Shown: one piece after another, positions 46,257 through 58,834 of the stretch
How positions within the stretch are numbered: the stretch's first letter is position 1
Layout of the letters: each line of letters opens with the position of its first letter
NCBI RefSeq assembly: GCF_002575655.3
Contig: NC_053040.3
Span: forward strand, 149,483,148-149,547,147
Direction of reading: 5' to 3'
Length of the DNA: 64,000 nucleotides
Source: Aegilops tauschii subsp. strangulata
Lineage: Eukaryota; Streptophyta; Magnoliopsida; Poales; Poaceae
Position numbers and translations under genes: made by a program
The notes under the pieces: model-generated
The model's database searches: none
Seen by the model: only the letters and a program-made list of their open reading frames with translations
Told to the model about the DNA's origin: nothing

Positions 46257-46613
46257 CGAACTAGTTGCATAGATCTGACCACGAAGAAATGGAGTTCTCC
46301 GGCAAGTTTAGCAACCAAGATCTAACATTGGGTTTGAGCACCAACGGGAAATCATCGGCAAGGATCTTTTCATCCCTTCCCCCGGCATCTTGCAAAGCAA
46401 TCGTGTAGAGGCCTAGGAATTCTACCGAGTTTAGCTTGCCACTGTACTTCTCTGGCATTTCTGGCTTGAAAGCCCAGATGGACGGCCAGCGGACTTGCCG
46501 CAGCTCACGTGTGAAAGCAGGGCACCCAACCTCGTAAGGTAGGTACCCGCCAACAACGGGCACTGGCTCGTCGACGGCTGGACCATTGTGCTTGTCAGAT
46601 TGACGGTGTTCCT
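46257..46613 (-). pseudogene. gag: Gag fragment of a Tat-like Gypsy element
   Basis: In minus-strand reading a frame of about 100 codons gives GGYLPYEVGCPAF, LRQVRWPS and LPENSISSWSDLCN, clearly related to the gag of element D (62700-63000). It is cut at its left end by the E scrap and on the right by the LTR of element C. It is a remnant. Confidence 0.8.
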
Positions 46614-48004
46614 TGATAACTCACATGTATAGGGGATCCCAACAGTTTTCGAGCGTAGAGTATTCAACCTAAATTTATAGATTCGGCACAAGGGGAGCCA
46701 AAGAATATTTGCAAGTATTAGCAGTTGAGTTGCCAATTCAACCACACCTGGAGATTAAATATCTGCATCAAGGTGATCGGTAGCACAGTAATTTGATGGT
46801 TTTGATAGTAGTGGTAACAGTAGTAGCGACGGTAACAGTGATAGCCACGGTAGTAGTGGTAACAGTAACAATAGCAATAGTAGCTTAGCAAGAGCAATAT
46901 GGGGAAAACTCGTAGGCATTGGATCGGTGCATTCGTTGGATGATATTCATCATATAATAGTCATAACCTAGGGCGATACAAAACTAGCTCCAGTTCATAA
47001 ATATAATGTAGGCATGTATTTCGTAAATAGTCATACGTGCTTATGAAAAGAACTTGCATGACATCTTTTGTCCTACCCTCCCGTGGCAGCGGGGTCCACA
47101 AGGAAACCAAGGGATATTAAGGCCTCCTTTTAATAGAGAACCGGAACAAAGCATTACCACATAGTGAATACATGAACTTCTCAAACTACGGTCATCACCG
47201 GAAAGTATCCCAATTACTGTCACACTGGGGTTTACGGACCATAACACGTAATAGGTGAATATGACTTGCAAGATCGGATCTAGAACATACATATAATGGT
47301 GAAAACATAAACGGTTCAGATCTGAATTCTTGGCACTCGGGCCCTAGTGACAAGCATTAAGCATAGCAAAGACATAACAACATCAATCTCAGAACATAGT
47401 GGATAGTAGGGATCAAGCCCTAACAAAACTAACTCGACTACATGATGAATCTCATCCAACTCCTCATTGACCAGCGAGCCTACGAAGGAATTACTCACTC
47501 CCGATGGGGAGCATCATGGAATTGGTGATGAAGGAGGGTTGGTGATGACGAAGACCGAAGATTCCCCTCTCCGGAGCCATGAACGGGCTCTAGATCTGGC
47601 CTCCCGACGAAGAACAGGAGGTGGCGGTGGCTCTGTATCGTAAACCATGATGAAACTTCCTCTCCTATTTCTCTCTCTGAAAATAGGTATTTATGGAGTT
47701 GGAATTAGGGTCAGGGGGGCACGAGGTGGGCACAACCCACCGGTGCGCGCCAGAGGGGGGTCGCCCTAGTGTATCGTGCGCAACCAGGGCACCCCCTCCG
47801 GTGGTTCTTGGTTCTAGTATTTTTTATATATTCTGAAATAATTCTTTGGAAAGTTTTGTCCAAATCCGAGAACTTCTATTTTTGCACAAAAAACAACACC
47901 ATGGTAGTTCTGCTGAAAACAACGTCAGTCCGGGTTAGTTTCATTCAAATCATGCAAATTAGAGCAAAAGCGTCAGGAAAAGTAGATACGACAGAGACGT
48001 ATCA
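46614..48004 (-). repeat. 3' LTR of element C
   Basis: In minus-strand reading the 1391-bp LTR starts TGATACGTCTCTGTCGTATC and ends GTGAGTTATCA. A CATAAATACC box lies at about 47696-47687. GTAGTAGTGGTAACAG-type trinucleotide-rich DNA lies at 46805-46885. ORFs inside it are not genes. Confidence 0.85.
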
Positions 48005-49376
48005 ACTCCCCTAATCTTAAACCTTTGCTTGTCCTCAAGCAATTCAGTTGACAAACTGAAAGTGATAAAGAAAAACTTTTATGAATATTGGGAGGTACAC
48101 TCTTCCTGTCAACATTACGACCAAGAGTTATCAATATCTCCCATGCTAAACACATTAGTGGCGGTTCCCAAGCGATAAAAATAAAGTTTACTGCCCCTCC
48201 ACCAACAAACAGACTCCACGGCTAGCCGCATCCACGGGTACCGTCCATACCAATAACAGTCCTAGGGGAGTTTTGTTTAATTGTTTGCAATTTTGATTTT
48301 GAGACTAGGCATCCATATTGCCGCCCCTCTCGTGCAAGGACGAGTGAATAAACACTCATCATGAGAATAACCCGCTTAGCATGGAAGATACTGACCACCC
48401 TGTCGCTCCATGAGCTGTCCAGGCACACAAAACAGATGTTCATTTGAAATTTTAGAGGTGGCACATGCAAATTTACTTGGAACGGCAGGGTAATACTGTA
48501 TATAGGTAGATATGGTGGACTCATCTAAATAACTTGGGTTTAAGGATTTTTTATGCACAAGTAGTATTCCCACTTAGTACAGGCGTAGGCTGGCAATTAG
48601 GTTGAGAAGCGGCCAACTATAGAGCGAAAACGGTCACCAACATGCATTATGAGTAATCAACATTGAATACTAGCATGAGTAGGATATGAACACCATGAAC
48701 ATAAATATCGTAGAGGCTATGTGGGTTTCGATTCAACTACATGCATGAACATGTGCCAAGTCAAGCCACTTGAAACATTCAGAGGAGGATATCATATCAT
48801 CATACCACATCACAATCATTTTAATGCATGTTGACACCTAAGATAAATCATTATCCACTCCTAGCTACTTAAGCATGGCATGAGCAACTATAATCTTTAA
48901 TTGTCATTGCAAACATTTGATCATAATATGCTGAATGATGGATACTAGGTTAAACATATTTACAAAAACAAAACAAGTTGAGTTCATACCCGGTTCTCTT
49001 TGCCACATTCAATTCATCTTGCCTTTCACTTGCACGACCGAATGATATGAAAATGATAATAGTGAAAGGGTGTCATGGACTGAGCTGGAATCCTTGGACA
49101 TTTTATTCAAAAGAAGAAGACAAGGTAATTTGGGCTCTTCGTTAGATCAACAACAATATATATGAGAGCCACTCAATATTTTCATCGTGGTCTTCTCCTT
49201 GGTACAACTCAATGAAAAGAAAAGAATTTTAGAGAAACACACTGAAATATTTTTGGAGTTTTTAGTTTTTCTTGAAGAAAGAAAATTAAAGGAGGGAAAA
49301 CAAAAACGAGAAAAACTATTTACACGGGAAAGCTCCCAACAAGCAAAAGAAGAATAAGGAAATCTTTTTGGGTTTT
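48005..49376 (-). other. Element C, 3' non-coding internal region
   Basis: AT-rich DNA lies between the purine tract and the insertion point of element B. No frame longer than about 100 codons and no domain was found. Confidence 0.6.
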
Positions 49377-49848
49377 TGAGGGAGTCCTGGATTAGGGGGT
49401 CCCCGGGCATCCGGGCTATGTGACCTGGGCTGGACTGATGGGCTGTGAAGATACAAGATAGAAGGCATTTACCCGTGTCCGGATGGGACTCTCCTTTGCG
49501 TGGATGGCAAGCTTGGCGCTCGGATGTGAAGATTCCTTTCTCTGTAAACCGACTATGTACAACCCTAGGCCCCTCCGATGTCTATATAAACTGGAGGGTT
49601 TAGTCCGTAGAGGCAATCACAATCATACAGGCTAGACATCTAGGGTTTAGCCATTATGATCTCGAGGTAGATCAACTCTTGTAACCCTCATATTCACCAA
49701 AGTCAATCAAGCAGGAAGTAGGGTATTACCTCCATTAAGAGGGCCCGAACCTGGGTAATCATCGTGTCCCCTGCCTCCTGTTACCTTCGATCGTCAGATG
49801 CACAGTTCGGGACCCCTTACCCGAGATCGGCCGGTTTTGACACCGACA
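49377..49848 (+). repeat. 5' LTR of element B
   Basis: The LTR is 472 bp with a TATATAAA box at 49583-49590. The sequence TTGGTGCTTTCATTGAGAG after it is the presumed primer site; I could not assign it to a tRNA. Confidence 0.88.
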
Positions 49849-49895
49849 TTGGTGCTTTCATTGAGAGTTCCACTGTGCTATCGACAGAAGGTTCG

Positions 49896-52800
49896 ATGGC
49901 TCGATCGATCATCTACAATGATGCTGTTTCGGGGGAGACTTTCCTCCCCGGCCAAATTTTTGTATTCGGCGGCTTCGCACTGTGCGCCAACTCGATTGGC
50001 CACCTTGAGCAGATCGACAGCTACGCCCCTGGTCATCAGATCAGTTTCGGGAACCTAAATTATGTCGCTGATATCCGAGGAGATTTGATCTTCGAAGGGT
50101 TCGCGGCCCCGACCACGGCTCCAGCCTTAGATTTGGAGCAAACTACCAGGTCTGAAGATGGGAGTTTGGAGCCCACCGGACTCTCCGCTACAAACCGCAT
50201 TATTGAGGATCCGGAGGCGATCTTGTCCACGGCAAACTCGGAATCAGTCCAGGTTCCCTATCATTGAAAGGCCGGACTCGCCCCTCGACTCTAGATCCGA
50301 ACTCTCGAGGTCCGCGCCAAGCAGGCATAGCCAGGAAGCTCTCACTCCGGCCAGCCCCGCGGACTCTCGCTTCCATACCCAAACCTCGCTCTTAAACGAG
50401 GCTCTGGACTTAATGCGACCCCTCGCTATTTTAGAGGAATCACTTCAGAACTACGGCCAACCCGGACTAGGGGCTGAGAGCGGGGAATTTTACGTCCCGC
50501 CCACCACCCACTTCATAGCCACTGTCGAAGATTTAACCGACATGCTGGACTACGCCATCGAAGACATCGACGGCATGGACGACGATGCTGGAGACGAACA
50601 CCGCCAAGACTCGCCGTTTACCGGACGATGGACGGCCACCTCCACATATGACGTGTATATGGTGGACACACCCAAAGAGGAGGATGACGACGGCAAGAAG
50701 GATCCGGTTGAGGACAAGCCTGCTGAAGCACCTCCAAAGCGTCGACGTCAGCGGCGCCACTCAAAATCGCATCGCGAAAAAGATAGCAATACCGACACCA
50801 AAGACAATAACACTCCGGAGAACACCGAAGACACCGAAGCCCCTGTCGAGCCAACATCCGAACAGGATGATTGGGAGGATGGGCAACTTAACCCTGACGA
50901 TTCGGTCAGGAACGAGGACTCGGAGGATAGTAACTACCTACCGATCTCCGAAGAGGATGTGAGCCTCGGCAGCGAAGACTTCATCGTGCCGGAGGAACCC
51001 CTCGAATAAGGGCGCTTTAAGCGCCGGCTAATCGCCACTGCGAGAAGCCTAAAAAAGAAGCAGCAGCGACCCCAAGCCGAACAGGATACGCTCAATGACA
51101 GATGGGCTAAAGTTCTGGCAGCCGAGGGATATGGCCTCGAACGCCCAACCAAGAGCTACCCGAAGTGCAAGCTGCTACCACAATTTGACGACGAGGCCCT
51201 TGAGCCAATACCGCCAAAGTATAAACCCGCTGACGAACCTGACTGACCACCACGTGGACGGGACAGACCGGCTACTTACGCCGAACACCAGCCCGTGCCA
51301 CCCTGCCGTCGAGGCAAGGAGGCAGCGGCCCTGGGCTATACCTATGACCTACGCAAGGACCTGGACAATAGAGCCGGTCAGACAAGATCAATCTATGGGT
51401 CAAGGGGGCATGCTCCAACGCGAGAGGACGGCCATCAGGCCTGGCGCGACAGGCACAACCTCACCCGGGCCGAAAACTGCATTCGGACTTCATCCAAATT
51501 GTGCCGCGACATCACCCGATACAAAGGCGCCGCACACCCCTTATGCTTCACCAATGAGGTGATGGAACACCAGTTCCCTGAAGGGTTTAAACCCGTGAAC
51601 ATTGAATCATACAATGGCACGACGGACCCCGCAGTATGGATTGAAGATTTTCTTCTCCACATTCACATGGCTCGCGGCGACGACCTCCATGCCATCAAGT
51701 ACCTTCCCCTAAAACTCAAGGGACCAACACGACACTGGTTAAACAGCCTCCCAGAAAACTCTATTGGCAACTGGGAAGACTTGGAGGACGCCTTTAGAGA
51801 CAACTTCCAAGGTACCTACATTCGGCCTCCAGACGCCGATGACCTTAGTCACATAGTCCAGCAACCCGAAGAATCATCCCAGAAGCTATGGACCAGGTTC
51901 TTAATTAAAAAGAACCAAATTGTGGACTGTCCGGACGCCGAAGCCCTCGCGGCCATTAAACACAGCATCCGAGACGAATGGCTCGCCCGACACCTCAGCC
52001 AAGAAAAACCGAAGTCCATGGCAGCCCTTACCGCACTTATGACCCGCTTTTGCGCGGGAGAAGATAGCTGGCTAGCTCGTAGAAGCAATAGCACCAGCGA
52101 CCCTGGCACCTCCGAAGCCAGGGATGGCAATGGCAAGCCACGACGCAATAAACACAAGCGTCGAAGCAATACCGAAGACACCGAGGACACGGCGGTCAAT
52201 GCCGGATTCAGTGGATCTAAAGCCGGTCAGCGGAAGAAGCCACTCAAAGGAAACAAGGATGGTCCATCTAGTCTGGACAGAATACTCGATCGGCCTTGCC
52301 AGATTCATGGCACCCCCGACAAGCCTGCCAATCATACCAACATAAATTGTTGTGTCTTTAAACAGGCCGGCAAGCTAAACACCGAACATAAGGGGAAGGG
52401 GCCGCCCAGTGAGGACGATGATGAAGAGCCTCGCCCACCGAACACAGGGGGACAGAAGAAATTTCCCCCCGAGGTAAAAGTGGTGAATATGATATATGCT
52501 ACACATATCCCCAAAAGGGAGCGCAAGCGCGCACTAAGGGACGTCTATGCCATAGAGCCAGTCGCCCCAAAATTCAACCCATGGTCGGCTTGTCCGATCA
52601 CTTTCGACCGCAGAGACCATCCGACCAATATCCGTCATGGAGGTTCGGCAGCATTGGTCCTCGACCCAATTATCAACAGGTTCCATCTCACGCGTGTCCT
52701 CATGGACGGCGGTAGCAGCCCTAATCTGCTTTATCGGGACACCGTCCGCAAAATGGGTATCGACTCATCAAGGATCAAGCCCACCAAAACTACCTTTAAA

Positions 52801-53178
52801 GGAGTAATACCCAGCGTAGAGGCCTGTTGTATAGGATCCATAATGCTAGAAGTAGTCTTCGGTTCACCGGATAATTTCCATAGCGAAGACTTGATCTTCG
52901 ACATTGTCCCCTTCCGCAGCGGCTATCATGCACTGCTCGGACGGACCACTTACGCCCATTTCAATGCAGTCCCGCACTACGCTTATCTAAAGCTCAAGAT
53001 GCCTGGACCACGTGGCGTTATAACAGTCAATGAAACATGGAGCACTCCCTCCGTACTGAGGAGCATACCGCGGCCCTCGCAGCCGAGGTGCAGGGTGGCT
53101 TCGTTAAGCCGAATACTACACCGGCAGTCAAGCCCCCGGACACTGTTAAACAAGACCAGTCTACCCTGCAGAATGTAA
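49896..53178 (+). pseudogene. gag: Element B gag and protease-like polyprotein, broken
   Basis: The frame opens at MARSIIYND (49896), shifts near 50260 and then runs in one frame to 53178 with stops TAA at 51007 and TGA at 51244. The gag core is near 51590-51960 (WLNSLPENSIGNWEDL). The Lys/Arg-rich part after it has CQIHG and NTNINCCVF, probably a knuckle-like segment. The protease-like block RVLMDGGSSPNLLYRDT (about 52696) has DGG in place of D-S/T-G, as I recall for Tat elements. The frame ends without reaching an RT. Confidence 0.82.
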
Positions 53179-54472
53179 GTCCAGCTTGTCCAGAGCTAGA
53201 CTAGCAATTCAGCCTTCGTCAAATCCCCAACCTGACAGCGGCATATGTACCGCGCATACATAACTACGCACTAAAGATACCATGGGCTAGGACGGAGGCC
53301 TACCAAAAATAAAGTCCACAATACGGCTCGACCCTATCCGGACCATCATATTCTTCATTTTCTTCTTCTTATTTTTCTTTTTCAGGTTCTTTACAACCCA
53401 CATCACCTTCTGTGATAACAAGGGCCCCTGTCTAGGCCCCTTATGAACACTCGATGGTTGATCCTCTCAAAGGATCATACACCAAGGTGCAAAGCGGCGT
53501 AGACGTGTGACAGAGTGTCCAAAGGATCTTCAAGATCATCTTTCCTTTTAGGACCTATATACATCTTTCCCTTGTTCTCGGCAAGTAAAATATCCCGGAT
53601 GCTTATCGCATCCTCTGTAAAAACTACGTTTTGACGTATCAATCAGACTATAATGGAAACAGTTTCACCCAACCTTGTTTGGTATTGGCTTATTTCTTAA
53701 CCTATTTTCCCCCTTTTATGTCAGATTGGCGTGTATACCTCGGTACAACTTAAATCGCGAGGGGCTTTATTCAGCCATATACATTTTCAAGAATAAAAAG
53801 TCCGAATACTTTTATAAGTACACTTCGGCGTCCCGAATATGGCATTATATGCATCGGCTCCGAATCATGTCTTTGGTCAATCGTTGGGTTGCCCGGCTCC
53901 TGTGATTACCACCTTACGTTCCGCATGTTCGGCTAAGGTAGTAAAGGGAGAACTACTGCGATTGTGTTTCTGGTTCGTCCGGTCAAGCACCTCAGTAGAG
54001 AAAGCCGAAAACTGACTGTCATGATGCGGTGAGAGCTGGTCAAGAATTCGGCGACTTACTAAATCTCTAGCGATTTCTTTCGTATTACACGAAGGAGTGG
54101 CTATCTTCCAATCACACGCATAAGGCACCCAAGCTCGGACAGCCGCATACGCACCAGGGGCTACCTTACAACCCCATTGTAAAACTCCTATGGCTAAGTG
54201 AGAGTGGTAAAGCCGCATAGTCCGATTGCCTGGTTCACTGCACTGACACCTCCTTTACGGACCAAGACGTTGGGTTAACGTGCAGTCATGTGCTATTCCG
54301 AACACCCCTGTATCTACGTGGGGGTTGAAGCCGATGACTGGCAAACTCTCAGTGATACAAACGGCTGCACAGGAGGAAAAACACTTTAAGATCAACACCT
54401 TAAAAATAAATGCATAAAAATATATTACACAACCTTGATTTATAGTACATTGTCTGGGTATCCCGGATACAT
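53179..54472. other. Element B spacer
   Basis: This is the remnant between gag-PR and the antisense gene, where RT and integrase would lie in a full element. It is AT-rich, has no long frame, and contains a T-rich run near 53350-53385. Confidence 0.6.
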
Positions 54473-57400
54473 CTACTCGAACATAATATCCTTTGAGCAT
54501 TGACCCTCTACCAAACGGGCACCCTCAAGGACATCTTCGAAGTAGCGCTCTGGCTTGCGGTGGTCCTTGCCTCCAGGCGAACCCTCAACCGCCACGATGG
54601 CGGCCTTCATCTTCGCCCAGTGCATCTTGACACGGGCAAAGGCCATCCGCGCACCTTCTATGCACGCCGAGCGCTTCACTGCCTCTACTCGGGGCAAGGC
54701 GTCGCCTAGCCGCTTGACCAGGCCGAAGTAGCTGCTCAGAATGGGTCCGGCTGGCCATAGACGGACTATGATGTCCTTCATGACCAAACCGAACATCCTA
54801 TGCAGGTCCGCCAGCTGCATCATCTGGTTGTTCAGCAGCGCTGGTCGCTCCGGCGCCAAGTACTATGACCAGAAGGGATTCTCCGTCGTGTTCCCTTCTT
54901 GGGCCCGGAAATATTGGGCGGCGTCGGCAGCACTCCTCGGGAGGTCTGCAAAGGCGTCTGGAGCACTCCATAGTCGATTTAGCAAAGCATATCTCCGACC
55001 GCCGAATATACTCTGTAAAAGAATAGGCTTACCAGCCGCCATCTGTTCGGCTTGCTTGATCTCCTCGCGAGCAGCCCGGGACTCGGAGCGCGCCTCCTTC
55101 GCCTCTTGAAGAGCCTTGGTGAGTTCGGCCGCTTGGGCCTTGTTACTCTCCTCCAAGGACTCACATCTGTTGGCGGCATCCTGGAGCGCTTGCTCCACTT
55201 CGGTCACCCTCACCTCATACTTGCGGCGGACAACCTTTTCGGCCTCTACATCTGCAGCAGCTTTGTCTGTGGCTGCCTTGCTCGCCCTCGCCTCCTCCTT
55301 GGCTTCAGCAAGGGCACTCTTGAGGGCCTCGACCTCGGTCGTGTTGCCTATAACGGTATACATAGCAGCACAGGAGCTTAAACTATGAGACTGCGTTACA
55401 ATTCAGGCTTATAAGGGGTCTTCTAAAAGCATACCTTGAGCCTCATCGAATCGCTTGTTAATATGATCGATCTCATCATCAGCCAGCTTCAGTTCCCGCT
55501 GGAGTTCGGAAACTTCAGTGTCCTTAGCTGAAGCCGCTAACAGTGAAGCCTGTTTATCAAAAGCAGATAAGCGTGTTATCTCCGGCGGACATTTGATCCT
55601 CTATCCGGCTCCTTTTTCCAAAAGAACCACACAGAGTCTCAGGGGCTACTATCTATATACATGCATATTCTTCCAATGTGAAAAGCGGCTAAGCATGTTA
55701 TATCACATACCTCAAAGCCTATTAACAGGCTAGTGAAAGCTTCTTTCAGTCCGCTTTTCACGGACTGAACCTTCTCAACCACCGTACCCATCAAGGTACG
55801 GTGCTCTTCCATGACAGAAGCACGTTGAAGTGCTTCCCTCAACATATCCGGCGCCTCCGGATTGGTAGAGGTCGCCGGCGGAGTCGGCACTCCTCCTTCC
55901 CTTAAAGGGGGTTGCTCGCCCAACTCCGGAGCCATGTGGGTCTCCGGAGGGGTATTCGGCTGGGGACCGGACTGATCCAGGCCCCTGTCGTCAGTTTCCA
56001 TGGGGGTTGTACCCCCCATGTTTCTGGCAGCCGAGGCATTACCCTCTGGCGTCGTTTCAGCTGCCTTCCGCACCTCTCCCTGGCCTGGAGAGGTCCTTTG
56101 ATACAACACCTTGGTGTCATCCACGGTAGGTGGCGGAGAAGCTCGCGGAGGCGTTTCGCTCTCCATCATCTCCGGCGCCAACGAGTTCCCCAAAGACGAC
56201 GATTGTTGGGGGAGATCACGGGCCGGACTGAAATACATGAATGATATGATTCCTACAAATTCGTAAAAAGGCCAAATGTATGTAGTATCTTGGAATACTT
56301 ACGATTCGGCCGGGGGCTTCGGCCTGGAGCGCCACTCGGGGATGGCTACGACGTCCGATTCCGAATTGTCTGAAAGGGAGATTTTCCCCTTCTTGGCCGC
56401 CTCCGCCTCTAGGTCCGTGGAAGCCCCCCTTTTCTTCTTTCCCCCCTTAAGGGGAGAATTGCTCTCCTCTTCCTCTTCATATTCATATCCGTCGGGGGAG
56501 GAGAGAGCTTCAGTATCTTCAGACGCAATGTCTGAAGTACCTTTACGGCGAAGGCCACTTCTGGCCTCCTTGCCCTTCTTCTTGGCCTTCTTCTCTGAGT
56601 GTTCGGGCAGTGGAGCCGGACATTGGATCCACTCCGCCTTCTTCGTCCAGCCCTGAAGAATGAGGGGAAGGCTTAGCATACTCCTTGGATCTACAAGTTG
56701 AGGGTATGTTTGGAAATCTGAGAAACTTACTGGAGTAGCCAGATGAGCGCAGTCGAGGCCGAGGTCTTCGGTCGTTTCCGTCCACAACTTCTGGGCCTTG
56801 AAAAGCAGCTTCCATATTTCTTCGTGCGTCGTGCCGAAGAACCACTGTAAGGTCCGAGGACTGGCTGGATCGAACTCCCACATATGGAGAGTCCGGCGTT
56901 GGCATGGGAGAATCCGGCGAAAATCACCTGGATCACGTCGGCAAGATTGGTGTTCTTCTCTATCATGCTCTTGACGCGCTTCTGCAGCGCCAGCACCTCG
57001 TCGGGTGACGCCTAATCCAGGCCCTTGTTAATCCATGATGCAAGCCGCATCGGAGGCCCGGATTTGAACTCAGGAGTGGCGGCCCATGTGGCATCGCGGG
57101 GTTCCGTGATGTAGAACCACTCCTGTTGCCATCCCTTCACGGTCTCCACAAAGGTCCCCTTGGGCCAGGTGACGTTGGGGAGCTTGCTCACCATGGTGCC
57201 GCTGCACTCTGCTTGTTGACCATCGACCACTTTCGGCTTCACGTTGAAGACCTTGAGCCATAGGACGAAGTGGGGGGGGGATGCGGAGGAATGCCTCACA
57301 TACGACGATGAACGCCGAAATGTTGAGGAAGGAATTCGGGGCTAGATCATGGAAATCTAGCCCTTAATAGAACATGAGCCCGCAGACGAAAGGGTGGAGA

Positions 57401-57639
57401 GGAAACCCTAGTCCGCCAAGGAAGTGGGGGATGAACACTACCCTCTCATTAGGCTCCGGGGTGGGGATGATCTGCTTTTTGGCAGGGAGCCAGTGGGAGA
57501 TGTCCGCTGCCAGGCCCCGCTTCCCGAAGTTCCTTGACGTTCCCCTCCGTGACGGAGGAGGCCATCCACTTGCCCTGCCGCCAGATCCGGACATGGCTAG
57601 AGTGCTTTGAGGGGGCGGAAAGGATTGAAACTTGGGCAC
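54473..57639 (-). pseudogene. Antisense intron-containing gene of element B ('putative gypsy type transposon' class)
   Basis: It lies on the strand opposite element B. The N-terminal domain (57639 to about 56740) reads VVFIPHFLGGLGFPLHPFV, FVLWLKVFNV, GWQQEWFYITEP and ALQKRVKSMIEKNTNLADV, typical of the PF04195 family. Acidic and Lys-rich linkers follow, then a coiled coil (55363-54979; EVEALKSALAEAKEEA) and a C-terminal helical part ending at 54473. GT-AG introns are visible at 56730-56653 and 56302-56228. Stops after GLMFY (about 57364) and after INKGLD (about 57012), and shifts near 56900, break it. The gene parallels the one in element A. The function is unknown. Confidence 0.78.
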
Positions 57640-58143
57640 TGGAGCTTGAGGGCGGATGGGCTGAGGAAGAAGAAGGCGTGGGGTAAAAGGATGGATCTTT
57701 ATCCTCTTATAAAGGCAGTGAATATCAAACGCCCCCCACAGGCCTTAAAACTCGCCTATTCCCAAGTGGTCGTGCAAACGGCACGGTTGGATTACCCAAA
57801 CCCGTATTGATGAGAATCCCGCAATAAGGGGACACGGTCTCTGCTTTGACAAGACGTGTCAATGAGGACCGCGCCTCGAAATACGAAGCGGGAGGCTAAA
57901 AAACGGTTTGAAATAATAATAAGGCCAGAACATAACGTGTCGCCGAAAAAGCTGTCAGTGGACATAGCCTATTTTGTTTATGTATTTTGCCCTTGTGGTT
58001 CAGGGTTGTAACTATTATACAGAGCCAGATACAGTTCTTTTGTTCAACTGCTTTGGAGTATTCGGAGGAGGAACCCGCCTTGCAATGCCGAAGACAATCT
58101 GCGCGCCGGACACATCGTCATTGAAGCCTGGTTCAGGGGCTAC
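57640..58143. other. Element B region between the antisense gene and the 3' LTR
   Basis: It should contain the promoter of the antisense gene; in minus-strand reading a TTATAAGAGG lies at about 57715-57706. The right end GGTTCAGGGGCTAC is the purine-rich tract of element B. No coding potential is seen. Confidence 0.5.
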
Positions 58144-58615
58144 TGAGGGAGTCCTGGATTAGGGGGTCCCTGGGCGTCCGGGCTATGTGACCTGGGCCGG
58201 ACTGATGGGCTGTGAAGAGACAAGATAGAAGGCCTTTACCCGTGTCCGGATGGGACTCTCCTTTGCGTGGATGGCAAGCTTGGCGTTCAGATGTGAAGAT
58301 TCCTTTCTCTGTAAACCAACTTTGTACAACCCTAGGCCCCTCCGGTGTCTATATAAACCGGAGGGTTTAGTCCGTAGAGGCAATCACAATCATACATGCT
58401 AGACATCTAGGGTTTAGCCATTATGATCTCGAGGTAGATCAACTCTTGTAACCCTCATATTCATCAAAGTCAATCAAGCGGGAAGTAGGGTATTACCTCC
58501 ATTAAGAGGGCCCGAACCTGGGTAAACATCGTGTCCCCTGCCTCCTGTTACCTTCGATCCTCAGACGCACAGTTCGGGACCCCCTACCCGAGATCGGCCG
58601 GTTTTGACACCGACA
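58144..58615 (+). repeat. 3' LTR of element B
   Basis: This 472-bp LTR is the same length as 49377-49848 with a small number of substitutions, for example near 58170 and 58287. A TATATAAA box lies at about 58350. Confidence 0.88.
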
Positions 58616-58834
58616 ATTTTCTTTTATCATTACAACTAATTTAAGCTAGAAAGAAAAACCAAAAAGAAGCAAGATATATTTTTGGGTTTTCTCAAAGTTT
58701 TTCGAACACACAAGAAGAAAGCGAGAAAATAAATCTAGCATGGATAATACAATGAAAAAGTGTGGACACCGACAATTGGAATGAAATGTGTGAACATGAA
58801 TGTAATGTCGGTGGAAATACCTACTCCCCCATGC

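Larger units (their letters stand above)
49377..58615 (+). mobile_element. Ty3/Gypsy element B, non-autonomous, plus strand
   Basis: This 9.2-kb element has two 472-bp LTRs (TGAGGGAGTCC...ACCGACA). The flanks are GTTTT and ATTTT, a 5-bp duplication with one mismatch. Gag plus a protease-like domain is on the plus strand and an intron-containing gene is on the minus strand in the 3' half. RT, RNase H and integrase are absent. The order LTR, gag-PR, antisense gene, LTR fits a Tat-lineage derivative (inference). Confidence 0.85.

Noticed and set aside
49798..50058. Alternative ORF overlapping the element B gag start
   Set aside because: It is out of frame with the gag that follows and is explained by shadow coding.
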